This document shows positions 7,127 to 10,375 of a stretch of 10,375 nucleotides of DNA, piece after piece. The translations under genes and the position numbers were made by a program. Location of the stretch: assembly GCA_003171235.1 (NCBI GenBank), contig PMYM01000044.1:1-10375 (forward strand), written 5' to 3'. Within the stretch, counting starts at the first letter, position 1. Each line of letters starts with the position of its first letter. This DNA comes from Phycisphaerales bacterium (GTDB taxonomy: Bacteria; Planctomycetota; Phycisphaerae; SM23-33). The notes below the pieces were generated by a model. The model was not told the DNA's origin. It made no database searches and saw only the letters and a program-made list of their open reading frames with translations.

Positions 7127-7143
7127 AGGCCATGCCGTGGCCT
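7127..7143. promoter_or_regulatory. Spaced inverted repeat upstream of araF, possible operator
   Basis: AGGCCA, five bases TGCCG, then TGGCCT form a perfect 6-base-pair inverted repeat of 17 bases in total, about 100 bases before the araF start. Its size suits a dimeric repressor site of the LacI or GntR type, or a small leader hairpin. It overlaps the second copy of a 9-base direct repeat. Nothing in the window encodes a regulator, so function is speculative. Confidence 0.25.
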
Positions 7144-7230
7144 ATCATCAATGTCCTGGATTTCTCGCAGGCATGGTCGACCCGGCGGGCGGCGGCGATT
7201 CGCGCCGGCGGCATACGTCTTCTTGGAAAC

Positions 7231-7237
7231 AGGAGAG
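7231..7237 (+). promoter_or_regulatory. Strong ribosome binding site of araF
   Basis: AGGAGAG lies 6 bases before the ATG at 7244. It decides the start: an in-frame ATG at 7118 would add 42 arginine-rich residues in front of the lipoprotein signal and lacks family support. Confidence 0.8.
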
Positions 7238-7243
7238 CCCCAC

Positions 7244-8230
7244 ATGCATCGCACAACGATATGGCTGGTGGTCCTGGCGGTGGCGTTTTTCTTTGTCGGT
7301 TGCCAGAAGAAGGCCCCCCAAGGGCAGGTGGTGATCGGCTTTGTGGTCAAGACGCCGGAGGAGTCATGGTTCCAGAACGAATGGAAGTTCGCCCAGCAGG
7401 CCGCCGACCACTACGCCTTCAAGCTGGTGAAGATCGGCGCCCTGGACGGCGAAAAGGCCTTGGCGGCTGTTGACAATCTCGCCGCCCAGCACGCCGATGG
7501 GCTGATCATCTGCACGCCGGATCCGAAGCTTGGCCCGGCCATCGCGGCCAAGGCCAAGGCCGCCGGCATGAAGCTCCTGACAGTGGATGACCAGTTCATC
7601 GGCGGCGACAACAAGCCAATGGACGTGCATTACCTTGGCATCTCGGCCAGCGATATCGGCAAGATGGTGGGCAAGTCGCTGTATGAGCAGATGCAGAAAC
7701 GCGGCTGGAAGAACGACGACACCGCCCTGTGCATGGTGACTATCGACCAGTTGGAAACGGGCAGGCAGCGAACTGAAGGAGCGGCTGGGGCCATGGTGGA
7801 GGCGGGATTTCCCGCCGACCGCATCTTCCGGGCCCCCTGGAGCACGCCCGACGCGTCCGCCGCCAGGGACGCCGCCAATATCGTCTTGACCCAGCATCCC
7901 CAGGTGAAGCACTGGCTGGTCTGCAGCACCAATGACGTGGGCGTGACGGGCGCCATTCGGGCCATGGAAAAGCGGGGCTTCGACGCCCAGAACGCCATTG
8001 GCGTGGGCATCAACGGCGGCACTGAAGCCCAGGGCGAATTCCGCAGCGACACGCCCTTCTGGGGCTCGATCCTGCTGAAAGCTCGCACCCACGGTTACGG
8101 AACGGCCGAGATGATGTACCTGTGGATCAAGGACGGCAAGGAGCCGCCCAAGCTCACCTTGACCGACGGCATCCTCGTCACGCGCGACAACTACCAAGAG
8201 GTGCTGAAAGAGCAGGGCTTGCTGGATTGA
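7244..8230 (+). CDS. araF: L-arabinose-type ABC transporter substrate-binding lipoprotein AraF
   Basis: This 328-residue periplasmic sugar-binding protein is colinear with E. coli AraF over its full length. Residues 1-20 are a lipoprotein signal (MHRTTIW, hydrophobic core, FFFVGC) with acylation at Cys20. E. coli AraF is a soluble secreted protein instead. Conserved family segments include FVVKTPEESWFQNEWKFA (33-50), IICTPDPKLG (88-97), TVDDQF (113-118), a GRQRT loop (173-177), VKHWLV (221-226) and GVGING (253-258). Equivalents of the E. coli sugar ligands Lys10, Glu14, Trp16, Cys64, Asp89/Asp90, Arg151, Asn205 and Asn232 are kept (here K36, E40, W42, C90, D115/D116, R174, N230, N257). The residues matching Met204 and Asp235 are Thr229 and Thr260. 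The sugar is therefore probably L-arabinose or a close pentose or galactose-like sugar. It is the first gene of araFGH, and its stop overlaps the araG start. Confidence 0.92.
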   Translation: MHRTTIWLVVLAVAFFFVGCQKKAPQGQVVIGFVVKTPEESWFQNEWKFAQQAADHYAFKLVKIGALDGEKALAAVDNLAAQHADGLIICTPDPKLGPAIAAKAKAAGMKLLTVDDQFIGGDNKPMDVHYLGISASDIGKMVGKSLYEQMQKRGWKNDDTALCMVTIDQLETGRQRTEGAAGAMVEAGFPADRIFRAPWSTPDASAARDAANIVLTQHPQVKHWLVCSTNDVGVTGAIRAMEKRGFDAQNAIGVGINGGTEAQGEFRSDTPFWGSILLKARTHGYGTAEMMYLWIKDGKEPPKLTLTDGILVTRDNYQEVLKEQGLLD

Positions 8231-9747
8231 GCCAGGCGCATCTCCAGTTCCGTGCCATCGGCAAAAACTTCCCGGGCGTCAAGGCCCTGGAGAACGTCAG
8301 CTTCGACGCCCACGAAGGTCGCGTGCACGCCCTGATCGGCGAGAACGGGGCGGGCAAGAGCACCCTGCTCAAGATTCTCAGCGGCGCCTATCGTCCCACC
8401 AGCGGCAGCCTGCGGGTCGGCGGGCAAGAGCGGGTGTTTGAATCGACGGCCCAGGGCATCGCCGCCGGCGTGGCGGTGATCTACCAGGAACTTCACCTGG
8501 TGGGGCAGTTGTCGGTGGCCGAGAACCTCTTCCTGGGGCATCTGCCGGGCCGGTGGGGCCTGGTGAATCGCCGGCGGCTGCGCGAGTTGTCCCGCCGCCA
8601 ACTTGCGATGGTGGGGGAGGATTTCGATCCCAACGTCCGCCTGGAGCGGCTTTCCATCGCCCAGCGGCAGATGGTTGAGATCGCCAAGGCCCTGACGCGC
8701 GGGGCCAAGATCATCGCTTTCGACGAACCCACCAGCAGCCTTTCGGCCCGCGAGGTGGAGAAACTCTTTTCGATCATCCGCCAGTTGCGCCAGGCGGGGC
8801 ATGTCATCCTGTACGTCTCGCACCGGCTGGAGGAGATTTTCCAACTGGCCGATTCGGTCACCGTCTTTCGCGACGGGCGGATCGTGGAGACCTTCGATTC
8901 ACTCTCGGGCGTTACCAGCGACATACTGATCAACCGCATGGTTGGCCGCGACATTCACGACGTGTTTGCTTACGCCCCGCGCCCCCTTGGCCGGGCGGCG
9001 CTGGAGGTCAAGGGTCTGATGGGCAGGGGCCTGGCGGCCCCGGCCAGCTTCAGCGCGGCCCAGGGAGAGGTCCTGGCTCTGTTCGGCCTGGTGGGGGCCG
9101 GGCGGACGGAGCTGCTCAAGCTCGTCTGCGGCGCCCGCCGGCCTAGCGCCGGCGAGGTCCGCGTGCTGGGCGAAAAGCTTCGCCTGCGCAAGCCCAAGGA
9201 CGCCATAAGGCGGGGGGTGGTGCTTTGCCCTGAAGACCGCAAGCAGGAAGGCATCTTCCCCGTCCGCTCGGTAATGGAGAACATCAACATCAGCGCCCGG
9301 CGGCACTTTTCAGCCGGCGGGTTGTGGATTAGCCCCAGGCGCGAACGCCGGCACGCCTCCGGGCTGGTCGAACGCCTCTCGATCAGGACGCCTTCGCTGT
9401 CGCAGAAGATCATGTACCTCTCGGGCGGCAATCAGCAGAAGGCGATACTGGCCCGCTGGCTGGGCGAAGACGTCAAGGTGGTGCTGCTGGATGAGCCCAC
9501 GCGGGGCATCGACGTGGGGGCCAAGCGCGAGATCTACTCGATCATCCACGACCTGGCCAGCCGCCACGTGGCCGTGGTCATGGTCTCCAGCGAATTGCCG
9601 GAAGTGCTGGGGATCAGCGACCGCATCATCGTGATGCGGGAGGGTCGGATCGTCGCTTCGATGGATCGCGCGGCGGCCAACCAGGAGAAGCTCCTGGCGC
9701 TGGCGCTGCCGGAGTCGGGCAGTCCCGCCGGCCAGGATAGAGTATGA
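8227..9747 (+). CDS. araG: L-arabinose-type ABC transporter ATP-binding protein AraG
   Basis: This 506-residue tandem ATPase powers the importer on the cytoplasmic face and is colinear with E. coli AraG (504 residues). First ATPase: Walker A GENGAGKST at 38-46, Q-loop IYQELHL at 85-91, degenerate signature LSIAQRQ at 142-148, Walker B IIAFDEPTSSL at 162-172, switch His in YVSHR at 196-200. Second ATPase: degenerate Walker A GLVGAGRTELLK at 287-298, CPEDRKQEGI at 334-343, canonical signature LSGGNQQK at 398-405, Walker B VVLLDEPTRG at 418-427, and VSSELPE at 453-459 with Ser in place of the switch His. This asymmetry is normal for sugar importers of the AraG/RbsA/MglA type. The start is TTG at 8227, whose last two bases begin the araF stop (TTGA). 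No ATG or GTG lies nearby, and this start gives SQAHLQFRAIGKNFPGVKAL, matching the E. coli N terminus. Translation probably depends on araF coupling. Confidence 0.93.
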   Translation: MSQAHLQFRAIGKNFPGVKALENVSFDAHEGRVHALIGENGAGKSTLLKILSGAYRPTSGSLRVGGQERVFESTAQGIAAGVAVIYQELHLVGQLSVAENLFLGHLPGRWGLVNRRRLRELSRRQLAMVGEDFDPNVRLERLSIAQRQMVEIAKALTRGAKIIAFDEPTSSLSAREVEKLFSIIRQLRQAGHVILYVSHRLEEIFQLADSVTVFRDGRIVETFDSLSGVTSDILINRMVGRDIHDVFAYAPRPLGRAALEVKGLMGRGLAAPASFSAAQGEVLALFGLVGAGRTELLKLVCGARRPSAGEVRVLGEKLRLRKPKDAIRRGVVLCPEDRKQEGIFPVRSVMENINISARRHFSAGGLWISPRRERRHASGLVERLSIRTPSLSQKIMYLSGGNQQKAILARWLGEDVKVVLLDEPTRGIDVGAKREIYSIIHDLASRHVAVVMVSSELPEVLGISDRIIVMREGRIVASMDRAAANQEKLLALALPESGSPAGQDRV

Positions 9748-10375
9748 CCAAGACCGATACAACCGAAAGCCCCATCGCCTCCTTCTCAACACGCAAGCCC
9801 TCCAAGTGGCTGTCCAACCAGTTGGAGGGCATGGGCATGCTGCCGGTGTTGGTGGCCATGTGCGTGGCGGCGTCGATTTTCGTGCCGAATTTCGCCAACT
9901 GGGTAAACATAAAGGGATTGGCCCTCTCGGTATCGACGGTGGGAATTATCGGCTGCACCATGCTGTTTTGCCTGGCCGCGGGGGACTTCGACCTCTCGGT
10001 GGGGTCGGTGGTCGCCTTTGCCGGCGTGCTGTCGGTCATGGTGATAAACGCCACCGGCAGCGTGGCGCTGGGTTTTGCCGTGGGCATCCTGGCCGGGGCG
10101 GCGGTGGGGTTGGTGAACGGCCTGGTCATTGCCTACGTCGGCATCAACGCCCTGATCACAACTTTGGCCACCATGCAGATGGTCAGAGGCCTGACCTACA
10201 TAGTCTCCGACGGCCGGTCCATTATCGTGAACAATGAGAGCTTCTCGGCTCTTGGCAACTGGACCTTCCAGGACATGTCCCTGCCGGTCTGGATAATGCT
10301 GACCTGTTTCGTGGCGTTCGGCCTGCTACTCAACCGCACGACCTTTGGCCGCAACGCCCTGGCCATCGGCGGCAA
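9744..10375 (+). CDS. araH: L-arabinose-type ABC transporter permease AraH, 5' part
   Basis: This is the first 210 residues of a BPD_transp_2-type permease that forms the membrane channel. It is cut by the window end at about two thirds of the roughly 328 residues of E. coli AraH. A polar N-terminal tail (1-30) is followed by hydrophobic spans at about 32-48, 58-78, 84-101, 106-130 and 180-197. Diagnostic segments match AraH closely: FVPNFANWVNIKGLAL (46-61), MLFCLAAGDFDLSVGSVVA (73-91), GLVNGLVIAYVGINALITT (122-140), LATMQMVRGLTYI (141-153) and LLLNRTTFGRNALAIGG (194-210). The last of these leads into the cytoplasmic loop that docks on AraG. The ATG at 9744 overlaps the araG stop as ATGA, so the three genes are one operon. 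No defect is visible in the part present. Confidence 0.92.
   Translation, partial: MTKTDTTESPIASFSTRKPSKWLSNQLEGMGMLPVLVAMCVAASIFVPNFANWVNIKGLALSVSTVGIIGCTMLFCLAAGDFDLSVGSVVAFAGVLSVMVINATGSVALGFAVGILAGAAVGLVNGLVIAYVGINALITTLATMQMVRGLTYIVSDGRSIIVNNESFSALGNWTFQDMSLPVWIMLTCFVAFGLLLNRTTFGRNALAIGG

Larger units (their letters stand above)
6893..7243. promoter_or_regulatory. Divergent intergenic region between dehydratase operon and araFGH
   Basis: This 351-base gap is the longest non-coding stretch and must hold the control signals for both outward-facing operons. I see no convincing gene in it: the open frames are arginine-rich and share no family pattern. It contains a perfect 10-base palindrome, GACCGCGGTC (7081-7090), a spaced inverted repeat (7127-7143), a 9-base direct repeat ATGCCGTGG (7113-7121 and 7132-7140), and a wider 8-base inverted repeat CTTCTGAA/TTCAGAAG (6977-6984 and 7017-7024) that is near chance expectation. 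No clear -35/-10 pair is visible on the plus strand for araF, and no E. coli AraC half-site pattern was found. Confidence 0.5.

Noticed and set aside
8122..8226. AraG start at the ATG at 8122
   Set aside because: This would add 35 residues translated out of frame over the araF 3' end. The E. coli AraG N terminus aligns with the TTG at 8227.
1..10375. CRISPR array, tRNA, rRNA, insertion sequence or defence system
   Set aside because: No spaced direct-repeat array, cloverleaf, transposase motif or nuclease/toxin gene was seen. All long stretches are explained by the eight genes and one regulatory gap.

Overview
This is a GC-rich window, densely coded with mostly tiny intergenic gaps. It looks like a free-living, probably anaerobic bacterium, most likely of the Planctomycetota (Phycisphaerae-like) or a related PVC lineage. 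That placement is an inference. It rests on a secreted PQQ-type beta-propeller that begins with the WPQWRGP motif common in planctomycetes, a large Ig-like/InlB-repeat surface protein, and an oxygen-sensitive type of ATP-driven dehydratase system. No rRNA, tRNA, CRISPR array, insertion sequence or phage gene is visible.

Layout. (1) Bases 1-1122, plus strand: the C-terminal part of a modular surface or secreted protein (end of a PKD-like domain, two Ig-like domains, two divergent InlB-type repeats). Its start lies upstream of the window. (2) Bases 1119-1147: an interrupted hairpin at the convergent junction. (3) Bases 1150-6892, minus strand: a five-gene run, in transcription order a SAM-dependent methyltransferase, an HgdA-like and an HgdB-like subunit of the 2-hydroxyacyl-CoA dehydratase/benzoyl-CoA reductase superfamily, their HgdC/BcrA-type ATPase activator, and an exported PQQ-like beta-propeller protein. 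The first three genes overlap by 1 and 4 bases, and the next two gaps are 40 and 50 bases. (4) Bases 6893-7243: a divergent 351-base regulatory region. (5) Bases 7244-10375, plus strand: araF-araG-araH, an L-arabinose-type ABC importer in the same gene order as in Escherichia coli. araF and araG overlap as TTGA, araG and araH as ATGA, and araH runs off the window end.

How the genes work together. AraF (a lipoprotein binding protein), AraG (a double ATPase) and AraH (the permease) form one pentose/hexose importer. On the other side, the activator would hydrolyse ATP to push one low-potential electron into the two-subunit reductase/dehydratase, whose substrate cannot be read from sequence. No CoA-transferase or CoA-ligase lies in the window, so the link to a CoA thioester is unproven. 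The coupled methyltransferase at the head of the operon is the least expected element and the best lead to a new pathway.

Limits: all family assignments come from reading the translated sequence and from memory of E. coli AraFGH and Acidaminococcus HgdC. No database search was run.
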